A program made the translations under genes and the position numbers. This document shows positions 33,150-43,445 of a stretch of DNA of 64,000 bases, piece by piece. Under the pieces are notes generated by a model that was not told where the DNA came from, searched no databases, and saw only the letters and a program-made list of their open reading frames with translations. Position 1 is the stretch's first letter; every line of letters starts with the position of its first letter. Source of the DNA: Acidobacteriota bacterium (GTDB lineage Bacteria > Acidobacteriota > Blastocatellia > Pyrinomonadales > Pyrinomonadaceae); assembly GCA_025463135.1 (NCBI GenBank), contig JAOAPY010000024.1, positions 186,001 through 250,000 on the forward strand. Reading direction: 5' to 3'.

Positions 33150-36100
33150 TCCTGACATTCCAAATATTCAAAACACGCCGGACGTGGGATTGAAACTTTC
33201 CGCCGATCCTGCCCGCCCGGTTGTCTTGTTTCCGGTGCGGATCGAGACCCGGTTCTTTCCCCAGGCTGACGGCAGTTCTGAGCTGCGGGTACGCGTCTAC
33301 CCCGATAAGATTCACATTGATTCGCACGAGCCCGAATTGACCCCTGACGAAGTGACCTGGGGAAAACACTTCTGGGAACAGACCCTGGAAGCGGGCGCCG
33401 ATGAGGAGCGGCGCAAGGCCGCCTGGCGGCAGTTGGCCGACCGATTCGATTCGCCGCGCGCCGGGTGGATTGCCCGCACCCTCCAACCGCCAAAGGATCA
33501 GCCGTTGCTCTTTCCGACGCCAGCGACGCAACCAGAGGTGTGGATGCGCGCGCCTCTAACACGCGTATTGCCGAATTTCTGGGTGCTGCTCGGTTACAAA
33601 AATGGACGGCTCGTCGTGAATGTCAAAGGTGGTTCGATCCGGAATCCACTAGCGGCCGGCCCCGACCCCTCTCCGTCAGCCATTGTCGACGATATGGGTA
33701 TCGATAAGGGTATGAAGTGGATGGTGGACTTCGACGCGGCGGAAGAAGCAGGAATGGGGATCCGCGCCAAACTGACGAAAGATGACGCGAACATGGGATT
33801 GGACTTCGTGCTGGTGATGGGCATAAAGGATCCCCCGGGCGCGTCAGACCTCGCAGAACTTTTCAGAGCGCACCATTACACCGATGGAACGAGCTTCCTG
33901 GCGCCCGGCACACCTTCCAACAATACGGAGGATGCGCCGTCCGGCTTCAGCTCGAAGGATCACGGTCACGAAGAAAGCTACCAGGCCGAATGGATCGCAC
34001 CCGAGTTTAAGTCCGGCGACAAGTCAAACGCCGACGTCCTGGCAACCGCATTTGGACTGGCCGATGCCGGAGCGATTTTTGGTAACCTGCCCAATGCCGC
34101 CGAGAAAAATGAGCTTGACGCACGGCAAATGAATACGGCTTTGTGGCAAGCGACCTGGGGATACTTCCTGTTGCAGATGCTCGGTGTTGGCCAACCCAAC
34201 GAAAGCCCGTTGACTGACGAAGATATCACCTGGGCGCGCACCCATTTCATTGAGAACGTGCGCGCGAACGGGCCCTTGCCGGCAATACGCATCGGCAAGC
34301 AGCCGTACGGGGTTTTGCCCGTGACCTCGCTCAATGCCTGGAAACCCCTAAACGTCCAGGAGAGCGAGTCGAGACACGAGGCGGCGTTGCGGGATTTCCT
34401 GCTGCGGCTGCGCGAAATATGGCGGCGCACGTATCCGGAGATCCCGCGCCTCGGCCGGACCGGAGATGTCAATCAGGAGAAGGGTATCGATAAAGATCTG
34501 GCCGAAGTGCTGAGCATGGACGCTCTGTCATCCAGCTACTCGCTGCGTCACTTGATGGGTCGGCACTACCTGGAACACCTCTGGGTGTTTCTGGGCGCCG
34601 ACTCTTTTTTGGACGCCTGGAACCTCCCACCCATCGTTGAGCCACCGGAAGAGGAGCCGCCGACGGAAGATGACCCTCCCAATGATCTGACTCCACAGCA
34701 AAGAATCGCCTTTATCAAGCGTCAACGCGCAGAAAAGAAGGCTTTCGACGATCGAGTAAAAGCGAGAAAACTTGCGGTCAACTTAGCCCGTTCGCAAAGG
34801 GCCGCTTTCATCCGCGCCCGCCGCGACGCGCTCTCGGCATGGTGGGCAACGCAGGAACGGCTGACTGCCTCGGTGTTGCAAACGCTGGGCGTGTCGTGGC
34901 GGCCGAGATTGGCGCAAGCCGTCTTTTCAACACCTGTCGCCAACCTCAAAGGCGCGCTGGTCCAGGACGATCAAAGTTTGTTGCTCAAACCAAACTACAT
35001 CGAGGCGCTGCACGATGCCCGATCCCTTAACCGGATCAACTTTGGGATTCTTCAAACCTTGCCGCCGCCCGAATTACTGCCGGTGTTGCCGCCGCAGCCG
35101 CGCACTTTGCTCTACCTGCTGTTGCGCCATTCGATGCTGTTGGAATACACCACCGCCGCTTCGCGCTTGCTGATCAATCGAGGCTTGTTGCAACCCGCGC
35201 TGCGTCGCGAGCCGGAGCTGGTGGATCTGCCAATGGGACAGTTGACACTAACCGTCTGGCGGCAGATGGCAACAAAAATCAGCGTGGCTGGCGAGGCAGG
35301 GCCGATGGAACTCGGAAAGTACCTGCTCGGTTTCATGCCTTCCGGCGAGCCCGACGTCGCGAGAGAGCCCGATCTGAAACCGTTGAGCGAATTCCGCTCC
35401 AGCTTGGCCCACTTGAAATCGCTCGAGGTCGACAAGCTTGAAAAGTTGATGACCGGCACGCTCGACTTGTGTTCGCACCGGCTGGATGCATGGATTACTT
35501 CGTTTGCAACAAAACGATTGCGCGATATGCCGAGCGCAAGTCCCTCCGGAGTGTTGTTCGGCGGGTACGGTTGGGTCATGAACCTTAAGCCGGCCGACCC
35601 GCAAATCAAAGTTGCAGGACTGCCCGGTGAACCGGACCCAGTTTTTCAACCGGCCAACAATCCTGGTTTCGTTCACACGCCCTCGCTGACGCAGGCCTCC
35701 GCGGTCGCCATCTTGCGGAGCGGTCATTTGTCCCACGGCGGCGCGACTGCCGAGACGCCGAATGATCTGCTGTCGATCGACCTGTCGTCAGAGCGCGTGC
35801 GGTTAGCAACGTGGCTGCTCGATGGCGTGCGACAAGGACAACCGCTCGGCGCGCTGTTGGGTTACCGGTTCGAACGCGGGTTGCAGCAAGTCAAGAAGGC
35901 CCAGTTCTTACCGACCTTCCGCGAACTCGCTCCGCTGGTGGCGCGGAAGTTGGAACAAGCGAATCAGTCCGGCGGGGCGCAACCCGTCGAAGCCATCGCT
36001 GCGAACAACGTCGTGGATGGTTTAGCCTTGCTCCGGCGCTGGCAGAAAGGGAGAAGCGCCACCGCACCGCCGCAATGGACCACGGACACTATTCCCTTTG

Positions 36101-37872
36101 GCCAAGCGGTCGGTCAACAGAAGATTAAGCTTCCTCCACCCGATCCCAGCAACCTCGAATTCAAAGCAATTCTAGTTGAACTCGTAGCTTTAGAGACCGC
36201 TGTGGATGCCCTCAGCGATGCGCTGATGGCCGAAAGCGTTTATCAGGTCGTCCGCGGAAATCCATTGCGCGCGGCGGCCACGGCGGAATCCATCGCGGGC
36301 GGCGAAACGCCCCCGCCCGAACTTGAAATCATACGGACGCCGCGCACGGGCATCGCGCTGACGCACCGGCTGGTGACGTTGTTCAGCGGTGAGCCGACGC
36401 TTCCTCCCGCCTGGGCGCTGCCGATCAACCCGGTTCGCGCCAATGCCGAGCCGCACCTCAACACCTGGGCAGCGAAACTACTCGCTAACCCGGCCCAGGT
36501 GCGTTGCGTGGTTGAACGGCTTGACCCGGACAACTCAAGAGTTTTGGAGTCGAAAGAACTTCGCCTCAACCAGCTGCGTCTGGCGCCGCTCGATTTCATC
36601 TACGCGCTCGAGGGCGGACAGGGCGGACAGCAAGCAGAGATTGAACAACGCATCCTGTACACGATTATGCGCCGGTCCGACGGCTTCGCTCCCGGTTCGC
36701 TGCTGCGCATCAATCCCAACCGCAAACCGGAATGGACCACCGACGAGCTCAGTTATGGAGAGTTCAGCGAGCTGCTGCGGACTGCGCGCAAAGTGTTGAC
36801 CGGCGTGCGCGGAATTGACGACCACGATCTGAACCCGCCCGATCGCAGCACGAACTTCAGCGTGGATGTACCTGACCTGGAAGGACGTGCGGCCGCCGCC
36901 GAAAAATCGTTGCGCGATACTCGGACAGATTTCCGGATACAACTTTCTACGCCCGACACGGTTAGCCTTGAACTGCTGCGGGAGTTGATCACGCGTTCGG
37001 CAGGTCTCGGCGTAGCCGGCGCCGTGCCACTTTCCGTTGCTGGTGATTTGCCCGCAGACCGCGAAACGTTGCTCACGCAGGCGGGCTCAATTGAAAAAGA
37101 ATTGGCCCCGCGTGTCGATCTGCTGGATGCGCTTGTTCCTGGTTTGGTCGCCGGCGCGCCGGTGGAGGAAGTGAGGCGCGATGCCGCACTGGCGCGGTTT
37201 CGTATCGTCTTCGGCAAATCGTTCCTCGTGCTGCCGCGTTTCAGAGCAGCGAATGCCGCGGAGCTCGAGAAAGCGTTGGCGGACAGCGCAAAAGTACAGG
37301 ATGGCGATCCGTTCGCGGCCGCCACCTGGTTCCGGCGGATGGCACGCGTGCGGGAAGGAGTCGCCCGGCTGAATGCGGCGCTCACTTATTCCGAAGCACT
37401 CAACACTGGTGAAAAACTCAACCTGACCATCGCACAGCTTCCGTACGTCGAAGAGGACCGCTGGGTCGGCTTGCCGTTGAAAGCGGGGCAGAGTATGCCA
37501 GGTGGAAAATTTTCCCTCGTCGTGCAATCCGCTGCCGCGATCGACGTGCGCCTGCAACTGGCCGGGCTGCTAATCGACGAATGGGTCGAAGTCGTGCCGA
37601 ACGCGACCGAGACCACCGGTATCGCGTTACAGTACGATCAACCCAACGCCGCCCCGCCGCAAACGATCCTGGTCGCTGTGCCGCCGGAGGTCGGAGTGCC
37701 GTGGACAGTCTGGTCATTGCAACAGGTGCTGCTGGAAACACTCGATCTGGCCAGAATCCGCGCGGTTGACCCTGACGCTCTGGACGAAGTCGGGCATTAT
37801 CTGCCCGCGCTGTACTTTGCTTCCAACACTTCCAACGATACTGTCTCGACCGACTTTACCAGGATCAAGTAG
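33136..37872 (+). CDS. Giant protein of unknown function, 1578 residues
   Basis: This is the largest gene of the operon, overlapping the 3' end of its neighbour by 14 nt. The N-terminus reads ARPVVLFPVRIETRFFPQ and LRVRVYPDKIHIDSHEPELT, followed by EVTWGKHFWEQT. A second block at about 375-410 includes GPLPAIRIGKQPYGVLPV. Residues about 518-580 form a strongly charged helix (AFIKRQRAEKKAFDDRVKAR), probably a coiled coil. A later block (about 1060-1290) includes TPPPELEIIRTPRTGIALTH and LRLAPLDFIYALEGGQGG. No signal peptide, transmembrane helix or known catalytic motif was found. Its size suggests a structural component. Confidence 0.7.
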   Translation: MHTPNPDIPNIQNTPDVGLKLSADPARPVVLFPVRIETRFFPQADGSSELRVRVYPDKIHIDSHEPELTPDEVTWGKHFWEQTLEAGADEERRKAAWRQLADRFDSPRAGWIARTLQPPKDQPLLFPTPATQPEVWMRAPLTRVLPNFWVLLGYKNGRLVVNVKGGSIRNPLAAGPDPSPSAIVDDMGIDKGMKWMVDFDAAEEAGMGIRAKLTKDDANMGLDFVLVMGIKDPPGASDLAELFRAHHYTDGTSFLAPGTPSNNTEDAPSGFSSKDHGHEESYQAEWIAPEFKSGDKSNADVLATAFGLADAGAIFGNLPNAAEKNELDARQMNTALWQATWGYFLLQMLGVGQPNESPLTDEDITWARTHFIENVRANGPLPAIRIGKQPYGVLPVTSLNAWKPLNVQESESRHEAALRDFLLRLREIWRRTYPEIPRLGRTGDVNQEKGIDKDLAEVLSMDALSSSYSLRHLMGRHYLEHLWVFLGADSFLDAWNLPPIVEPPEEEPPTEDDPPNDLTPQQRIAFIKRQRAEKKAFDDRVKARKLAVNLARSQRAAFIRARRDALSAWWATQERLTASVLQTLGVSWRPRLAQAVFSTPVANLKGALVQDDQSLLLKPNYIEALHDARSLNRINFGILQTLPPPELLPVLPPQPRTLLYLLLRHSMLLEYTTAASRLLINRGLLQPALRREPELVDLPMGQLTLTVWRQMATKISVAGEAGPMELGKYLLGFMPSGEPDVAREPDLKPLSEFRSSLAHLKSLEVDKLEKLMTGTLDLCSHRLDAWITSFATKRLRDMPSASPSGVLFGGYGWVMNLKPADPQIKVAGLPGEPDPVFQPANNPGFVHTPSLTQASAVAILRSGHLSHGGATAETPNDLLSIDLSSERVRLATWLLDGVRQGQPLGALLGYRFERGLQQVKKAQFLPTFRELAPLVARKLEQANQSGGAQPVEAIAANNVVDGLALLRRWQKGRSATAPPQWTTDTIPFGQAVGQQKIKLPPPDPSNLEFKAILVELVALETAVDALSDALMAESVYQVVRGNPLRAAATAESIAGGETPPPELEIIRTPRTGIALTHRLVTLFSGEPTLPPAWALPINPVRANAEPHLNTWAAKLLANPAQVRCVVERLDPDNSRVLESKELRLNQLRLAPLDFIYALEGGQGGQQAEIEQRILYTIMRRSDGFAPGSLLRINPNRKPEWTTDELSYGEFSELLRTARKVLTGVRGIDDHDLNPPDRSTNFSVDVPDLEGRAAAAEKSLRDTRTDFRIQLSTPDTVSLELLRELITRSAGLGVAGAVPLSVAGDLPADRETLLTQAGSIEKELAPRVDLLDALVPGLVAGAPVEEVRRDAALARFRIVFGKSFLVLPRFRAANAAELEKALADSAKVQDGDPFAAATWFRRMARVREGVARLNAALTYSEALNTGEKLNLTIAQLPYVEEDRWVGLPLKAGQSMPGGKFSLVVQSAAAIDVRLQLAGLLIDEWVEVVPNATETTGIALQYDQPNAAPPQTILVAVPPEVGVPWTVWSLQQVLLETLDLARIRAVDPDALDEVGHYLPALYFASNTSNDTVSTDFTRIK

Positions 37873-37880
37873 AGAGAGTT

Positions 37881-39626
37881 ATGCCATCAATTACCAGTTG
37901 GATGCGGCTGGAACCGCGCAGCCGCGATGCCGAGATGAACACCAGCTTGCAGGCCAGAGTTTACGATCCGCTCTGGCTGCTGGCGCGGCAATGGCAATTT
38001 GGCGAATTCGAGGGCGAAGACAACGGCTCGCCGGTGATAGCACGATGGCGCGGGGAATCTGCGCGGCTCACCCGCTATCACTCGGGCGTTGCTTCAGGCG
38101 CCCAGGTCAACGCTTCAGCTTATGATGGCCGCAGCCTGCCACTGGAAACAGCGGTTGAGCGGGAACCCATTCTCTCCACCAATCAAGGAGCGACTACGGA
38201 GAGGCTCAGGCTAGCCGCAGAGGCCGGCCAGCAGTTTCTCCTCATGCTGGGCCGCTTGCTGGACGAGCAAGTGGTCTCGAGTGATTACCGTGAGGCGTTC
38301 ATTCGCCAATATCCTTTTCATGCGTTGACGACTGACGAGCGGGACACGCTCGACCGCGACAGCCTTCACTTCTTTGACTTGATTGCATCGCGAGTGCCGG
38401 ACGGCAGGCGGCTTTATGCAGACTTCCGTTCCCCCGGCGTGGCCGGAATTGTCCTGGCGCCGGCTTTGAACATTGCTCACGGAGATTTGGCAGAAGTCAG
38501 AGAGACCGCGAGACTTTGGGTGCAATGGTTCGAGACGTTTTTCAGCGAGCCGGAAAAAGGCAATCCGTCGTGGTTGCCGGAACGCATGGAATATTCCTTC
38601 TCGGTTGGCACCCGGTTCGGCGATGGCGAGCGCGTCTTGACGGCACCGGAATATTTTGAGGGACACTTGGACTGGTATGCCTTCGATGCCAATGCTGATC
38701 TGAAGCTCGGGGCCGCGACTGACGTTTCTAAAGAAGTCATGTGCACGGCCATTCCTTCTCCGGTCAGTTTTCGCGGGATGCCGGCGGCGCGGTTCTGGGA
38801 ATTTGAAGACGCGCAGGTTGATTTCGGTTCAGTGGATGCCGGGCCAACCGACCTGCTGCGCCTCCTGCTGGTGGAATTTGCGCTGACTTACGGCAATGAC
38901 TGGTTTGTCATTCCTGTCGAACTGGAAGTCGGATCACTCCATCAGACCCGCTCGCTAGTCATCACTGATACCTTTGGTGTCCGCTCGCTAATCAAATCTG
39001 CCAGCCAGCTGGGCGAACCCATTTCCAGTTGGCGTATGTTCCAGCATTCCTCGTCAACAGGTGCCGGTCAGCCGGCGTCAAACTTGTTCTTCCTGCCACC
39101 GTCGCTGCTCAAGAGTTTGGAGAGTAGGCCGATTGAAGAGGTGCTGTTCCTGCGCGACGAGATGGCAAACATGGCGTGGGCGGTCGAGCGCGTTGTCGAG
39201 AGCGCGAGCGAATACCCATTGAGTAGATACCAGCCACAGCGCCCCGCGGCACCACCGACCGAGCAAGCTGCCGCTAACAAATTGGTCTACAAATTGACTA
39301 CCGAAGTTCCCGATAACTGGGTGCCCTTGATGCCCGTGAAAAACAGCGCCGGTCTGCGTTTGCAACGCGCGAAAGTGCTAAGAACAGACGGCCGGTCGCA
39401 ATTTATCGAAGCGCAGGGCCGCATTCTCAATCCGGATGTGCCGAGTCAGAAGGATCTGAAAATCTTCGAGGAAGAGATCCCTCGCGAGGGTGTCCGCGTA
39501 ACGCGCCATTATCAACTCGCGCGCTGGCACGATGGCTCCACTCACCTTTGGATCGCTCGGCGCAAAAGAGTCGGCGGCGGCGAGGGATCGAGTGGATTAC
39601 GGTTCGATCTTCTTGAATCCAAATGA
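37881..39626 (+). CDS. Protein of unknown function, 581 residues, last gene of the operon
   Basis: It starts 8 nt after the 1578-residue gene with an AGAGAG site. The N-terminus is distinctive: SLQARVYDPLWLLARQWQFG followed by EFEGEDNGSPVIARW (about 24-58). The middle contains QQFLLMLGRLLDEQVVS, then FETFFSEPEKGNPSWLPERM and YFEGHLDWYAFD (about 253). The rest alternates strands and short helices, ending in THLWIARRKRVGG. No signal peptide, membrane segment or catalytic motif was recognised. The D-P-L-W-x-L-A-R-Q-W-Q block looks conserved, suggesting an interaction surface. The 142 nt that follow hold no clear terminator before the tRNA. Confidence 0.7.
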   Translation: MPSITSWMRLEPRSRDAEMNTSLQARVYDPLWLLARQWQFGEFEGEDNGSPVIARWRGESARLTRYHSGVASGAQVNASAYDGRSLPLETAVEREPILSTNQGATTERLRLAAEAGQQFLLMLGRLLDEQVVSSDYREAFIRQYPFHALTTDERDTLDRDSLHFFDLIASRVPDGRRLYADFRSPGVAGIVLAPALNIAHGDLAEVRETARLWVQWFETFFSEPEKGNPSWLPERMEYSFSVGTRFGDGERVLTAPEYFEGHLDWYAFDANADLKLGAATDVSKEVMCTAIPSPVSFRGMPAARFWEFEDAQVDFGSVDAGPTDLLRLLLVEFALTYGNDWFVIPVELEVGSLHQTRSLVITDTFGVRSLIKSASQLGEPISSWRMFQHSSSTGAGQPASNLFFLPPSLLKSLESRPIEEVLFLRDEMANMAWAVERVVESASEYPLSRYQPQRPAAPPTEQAAANKLVYKLTTEVPDNWVPLMPVKNSAGLRLQRAKVLRTDGRSQFIEAQGRILNPDVPSQKDLKIFEEEIPREGVRVTRHYQLARWHDGSTHLWIARRKRVGGGEGSSGLRFDLLESK

Positions 39627-39768
39627 GAGGTAGTTAGCTTAGACCTCTAAAAAAGTTGAGGAGATATTTGAGAGTCGTCGTAGTCGTTTCACAGCCAAGA
39701 GTCCGGCAAACTGTGCGGCCAACGACGAACGGAGGACAAGACTAACGAAACAAACCAATAAAAAATGG

Positions 39769-39840
<72 letters not shown>

Positions 39841-39999
39841 AAAGCTTTCAATCAAACTCGCAATAGTCCGACCAAAGCGAAGCCAGAAAGTAGCAAGCAG
39901 GTTGCAGATGTGTCAAGCAGCGATCCGACAGCCAGGTGGTCTTTGAACTTGGTCTTTGAGGAACGCCACCGTTGCTCCGCTCATGCATATCGGAATCAC

Positions 40000-41988
40000 T
40001 TAAGCATTCGTAGTCTCGCCAGCCAGCTGTTCCCATTCCTGATACAACTGCCGCAATCGCGCATCAGTGCGTTCGTAGTCCTGGTTCAGGGCCTGAAGTT
40101 TTTGCACATCGCGGGCGACTTCGGGCTGGCTCATCTTTTCGGAAATCTCGCGCAGCTCTTTTTCGGCCGCCGCAACTTCTGCTTCCACCGCTTCCGGAGC
40201 ACGTCCGTTAGCCTTCTTCTTCTTTACAACTTTAACACCAGGCTTCCCGGTAGCCCGCTCAGGCTTAGGTACATCCCGGGGTTCCGCGACGTTGGTTTCT
40301 TCCGGACCTGATTGCCACTGGGTGAGCCCTTCGGACGTAGTCGGATCCGGAATAACGGCGACAGCTTTGGCAACTCCGCCGCGCAGGTAGGCGGCCTTCC
40401 AATCATGGTACTGGGTGTAATCGCCGTCAAAGTGTTCCGCTCCACCGGCGCCATCCAACGCCAAAATTTGCGTAGCGACTCGATCCAGGAAATAGCGATC
40501 GTGACTGATGGTGACAATCGTGCCTTCGTAGGCGTCGAGTGCCTCTTCAAGCGCTTCGCGCGAGGGAATATCAAGATGGTTCGTCGGCTCGTCGAGCACC
40601 AAAACATTGACGCGAGAGTAGATTAACTTGGCGAGTGCAAGCCTGCCCTTCTCACCGCCGGATAGATCGCTTACATGTTTGTAGACATCATCGCCGCTGA
40701 AATGGAACTTGCCCAGGAACGAGCGCAGCTCGCCGGCTGTAGCGGATGCCGGCGCCACGCGCCGCAATTCCATGATGATTTCATTGCGGTCGTCGAGATC
40801 ATCGAGTTGCTGTGCGTAGTACCCAATCTGCACCTTCGTGCCCCAACGGACTTCGCCGGCCAGCGGTTCAATCTTTCCCAGAATCGTTTTGAGAAAAGTC
40901 GTTTTCCCCGAACCGTTGGGTCCAATGATTCCGAGGCATTCGCCGCGCCGCAAAACAAACGAGATGCCGGCGGCCAGCAATTTTTCCGGATAGCCTACGG
41001 TAGTCTGGTCCACGCTTAGAACATGATTTCCAGTCCGTTCAATGGCCTGCAGGCGAAAGTCGCCCGATGATCGGTCGGCACGCACGGCTTCGACCCGCTC
41101 CAGCTTGGCCAGCATCGTACGCCGTGACTTGGCCTGTTTGGTTTTCTGCCCGGCGAGGTTACGCCGAATGAACTCTTCGGTTTTCTCAATCAGGTGGCGC
41201 TGATTCTCATAAGCTCGCTGTTGCGCTTCGCGGCGCTCTTCGCGTTCGATGAGAAAGGCGGAGTAATTTCCCGTGTAGGTGGTCGCGCGTCCGTTCTCTA
41301 ATTCCACGATGCGGTTGCAGGCGCGATCGAGAAAGTACCGATCATGACTGATGATCACGTAAGCCGAAGCATAAGTTTGCAGAAATTCTTCCAGCCATTC
41401 GACGGCCGAAACGTCCAGATGGTTAGTGGGTTCGTCCAGCAAAAGAATATCGGGTTCGGCCAACAGCAAACGCGCCAGACCCAAACGGTTTTGCTGTCCG
41501 CCCGAAAGTTTTTCTGTTTCCAACGTCCACGTTTCGCGCTCAAAACCCAGGCCCTGTAGAATAGCTTCAGCTTTGGCCCCATATTCAAAGCCGCCTTCGC
41601 GTTCGAACTCGTGCTGCAAATCGCTATAGCGTTCGAGCACCTTTTCGAGGTCAGCATCGGCTTCCGCCATGCGGTGTTCGAGCTCGTGCATTTCATGCTC
41701 GATCTGCTGCAAGTGGCCAAACGCGGCCAGCGCTGCCTCATGAACAGTGGTCCCCGCTTCAAAGTGAATGTGCTGCGCCAGCAGTCCGAGCCGCACGCCG
41801 CGCGCGCGCACTACATCACCTTCATCAGGTGCTTCCTCTCCGCTCACGAGCCGAAAGATCGTGGTCTTGCCGGCGCCATTACGACCCACCAGGCCGACAT
41901 GCTCGCCGGGGTTTATCTGCAGCGAAGCGCCGCGTAGCACGTCCTGCGCCCCATAAGACTTGAAAACATCTGAAAGTCGAAAAAGCAT
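40000..41988 (-). CDS. ABC-F family ATPase
   Basis: This 662-residue soluble protein has two ABC cassettes. Cassette 1: Walker A GRNGAGKT (about 36-43), signature LSGGQQNR, Walker B LLLDEPTNHLD. Cassette 2: GPNGSGKT, LSGGEKGR and LVLDEPTNHLD. Between them is the long charged helical linker (IEREERREAQQRAYENQRHL...) that reaches into the ribosome in ABC-F proteins. The C-terminal 90 residues form a charged coiled coil after a Lys-rich stretch (VKVVKKKKANGRAPEAVEAE), as in Uup- or YdiF-like members. There are no membrane segments. It probably acts on stalled ribosomes; assignment to a named subfamily is not safe. Confidence 0.93.
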   Translation of the reverse strand: MLFRLSDVFKSYGAQDVLRGASLQINPGEHVGLVGRNGAGKTTIFRLVSGEEAPDEGDVVRARGVRLGLLAQHIHFEAGTTVHEAALAAFGHLQQIEHEMHELEHRMAEADADLEKVLERYSDLQHEFEREGGFEYGAKAEAILQGLGFERETWTLETEKLSGGQQNRLGLARLLLAEPDILLLDEPTNHLDVSAVEWLEEFLQTYASAYVIISHDRYFLDRACNRIVELENGRATTYTGNYSAFLIEREERREAQQRAYENQRHLIEKTEEFIRRNLAGQKTKQAKSRRTMLAKLERVEAVRADRSSGDFRLQAIERTGNHVLSVDQTTVGYPEKLLAAGISFVLRRGECLGIIGPNGSGKTTFLKTILGKIEPLAGEVRWGTKVQIGYYAQQLDDLDDRNEIIMELRRVAPASATAGELRSFLGKFHFSGDDVYKHVSDLSGGEKGRLALAKLIYSRVNVLVLDEPTNHLDIPSREALEEALDAYEGTIVTISHDRYFLDRVATQILALDGAGGAEHFDGDYTQYHDWKAAYLRGGVAKAVAVIPDPTTSEGLTQWQSGPEETNVAEPRDVPKPERATGKPGVKVVKKKKANGRAPEAVEAEVAAAEKELREISEKMSQPEVARDVQKLQALNQDYERTDARLRQLYQEWEQLAGETTNA

Positions 41989-42004
41989 CTTGCCTGCTCG
42001 TTTA

Positions 42005-42120
42005 GTTTAGAGAGCGGACTTGTCCGCCTGCTAGTCGCACCACTCAACTGCCCTCAAAAGATCATTGCTGCACCGGTTGCTTTCATTGCCGGCGAGGCGG
42101 ACAAGTCGGCCTTCTAAACC
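42005..42120. repeat. Inverted pair of the TTTAGA...GGACTTGTCCGCC dispersed repeat
   Basis: The left arm at 42005-42031 contains GCGGACTTGTCCGCC and the right arm at 42088-42120 is its reverse complement, with the shared flank GTTTAGA at the outer ends and about 56 nt between. Further copies lie at 55426-55449, 58902-58926 and 63470-63584. It sits between the ABC-F gene and the SurA-like gene. Confidence 0.85.
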
Positions 42121-42251
42121 TGGTGCGATTTTTTCGGAACTCCGAGATCGCCTTCAGAACTGAATGAAGGATCTCGCTTAACGCACAAAGCAGGTGTGAT
42201 CCAGGAACGTCAGATCACACCCGCCGTTAATTGGTGCCGCCTCTTAACGAA

Positions 42252-43445
42252 CTATTTTTTTACCGGCGAAGCGGAAGAAGTCGCCGCTGCTCCGGGCGTC
42301 GCGGTCTTGGGCGCCGCCGCGGCCGGCGTCGGTGTCGTCGCAGGTTTCTCGGTCGCACCGGCTGCGGGCGAGTGCACGGCTTCGGGCGCCGCCGGTCGCA
42401 GGCCCAGGTTGCTCGGGTTGTTGAGCATCCCGGTCGCAAGCTTATTAACGATCTTCGCCTCGTATAAGGAAAGCTGCAGCAGGGCAGCATTCAAAAGCTG
42501 CTGGCGCTGACTTCTCAGGGCTTCCGTAATTTCTTGTCGCACTCCGGGACTTTCGAGTGTGCGATTTTGAGTTTCCAACCGTTTCTCTTTCAGCTTGAAG
42601 ATAAACCAACGTCCGTTGAACTGCACTGGCGCTGTATAACTTCCGACCGACATAGTCGGTCCAAACAATTGGCTAATGAGGGCCGGCGGAAAACCATTCT
42701 GCTTCAGTGTTTCTTCCGACGCAAAACCGATGTCCCCGTTTTTTACATTGCTGGGATCTTCGCTTCGCGCACGAGCGATTTCCGCAAAGTCGGCGCTCTT
42801 CAACGTCTGGTAAATATTGTCAATCTTTATTTTTGCCTCGGCCTCACTCTTCGCGTCATCCTGGGCTGCATTGTCAGTAGGATCAACTACTATCTCCGCT
42901 AACTCGACACCGCGACCCAGGACGAACTGTGACTTGTTGGCGTTGAAAGCTTCTTCGACTTCCCGATCGCTTATGCTAACGCTGGCCGTGTATTTGTTTT
43001 GCAGCTTTTGTATGGCCAGGAGCTTGCGCGCTTCTTCCCTGAAAGCCCCCTCCGATTGATTAGTTTCCTTCAGGCGCTTCTGAAACTCTTCCTCGGTCAT
43101 CCCACCCTCTTGCTTCTTGGCCGTGATGTACTGAGATACCTCGTCATCAGTCGGTAAGAGCTTTTCATTTTCAGCGCGCTGGTAGAGCACTTCCTTTTGA
43201 ATCAAGCTGTCAAGAACTTGTAGCCGCGCCTGAGCCAAACCAAGTTGCGTCATTTGAGACTGTTTTCCACCCGTCTGTTCGGTTATCACTTGCTCCACAT
43301 CAGAAAACATAATCGGTTTTCCATTGACGGTCGCCGCTACGGTGTTGCCACCGTCTGATCCGGGATCCTTGCTGCAGGCGGTAAGACCAAACGCGGTCAG
43401 GGCGGCCAGGGTAATGGCGGCGAGTAACTTAACGGTTTTCTGCAC
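42252..43445 (-). CDS. SurA-like periplasmic peptidyl-prolyl isomerase lipoprotein
   Basis: This is a 397-residue protein. The start is a GTG at 43445 with AAGGAG 12 nt upstream. A lipoprotein signal (LAALTAFGLTACSK, lipidated Cys about 24) is followed by the SurA N-terminal helical domain (ATVNGKPIMFSDVEQVITEQ ... LDSLIQKEVLYQRAE), then a parvulin PPIase domain (about 170-300, RGVELAEIVVDPTDNAAQDD ... ARARSEDPSNVKNGDIGFAS). The C-terminal tail is Ala/Pro/Thr-rich. It would assist folding of outer-membrane or exported proteins at the membrane surface. It is divergent from rpmB across a 174-nt shared upstream region. Confidence 0.88.
   Translation of the reverse strand: MQKTVKLLAAITLAALTAFGLTACSKDPGSDGGNTVAATVNGKPIMFSDVEQVITEQTGGKQSQMTQLGLAQARLQVLDSLIQKEVLYQRAENEKLLPTDDEVSQYITAKKQEGGMTEEEFQKRLKETNQSEGAFREEARKLLAIQKLQNKYTASVSISDREVEEAFNANKSQFVLGRGVELAEIVVDPTDNAAQDDAKSEAEAKIKIDNIYQTLKSADFAEIARARSEDPSNVKNGDIGFASEETLKQNGFPPALISQLFGPTMSVGSYTAPVQFNGRWFIFKLKEKRLETQNRTLESPGVRQEITEALRSQRQQLLNAALLQLSLYEAKIVNKLATGMLNNPSNLGLRPAAPEAVHSPAAGATEKPATTPTPAAAAPKTATPGAAATSSASPVKK

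Noticed and set aside
24255-39626. Prophage or contractile-tail cluster
   Set aside because: Large proteins in series suggested phage structural genes, but no terminase, portal, capsid, tail-sheath, tube or lysis gene was recognisable.
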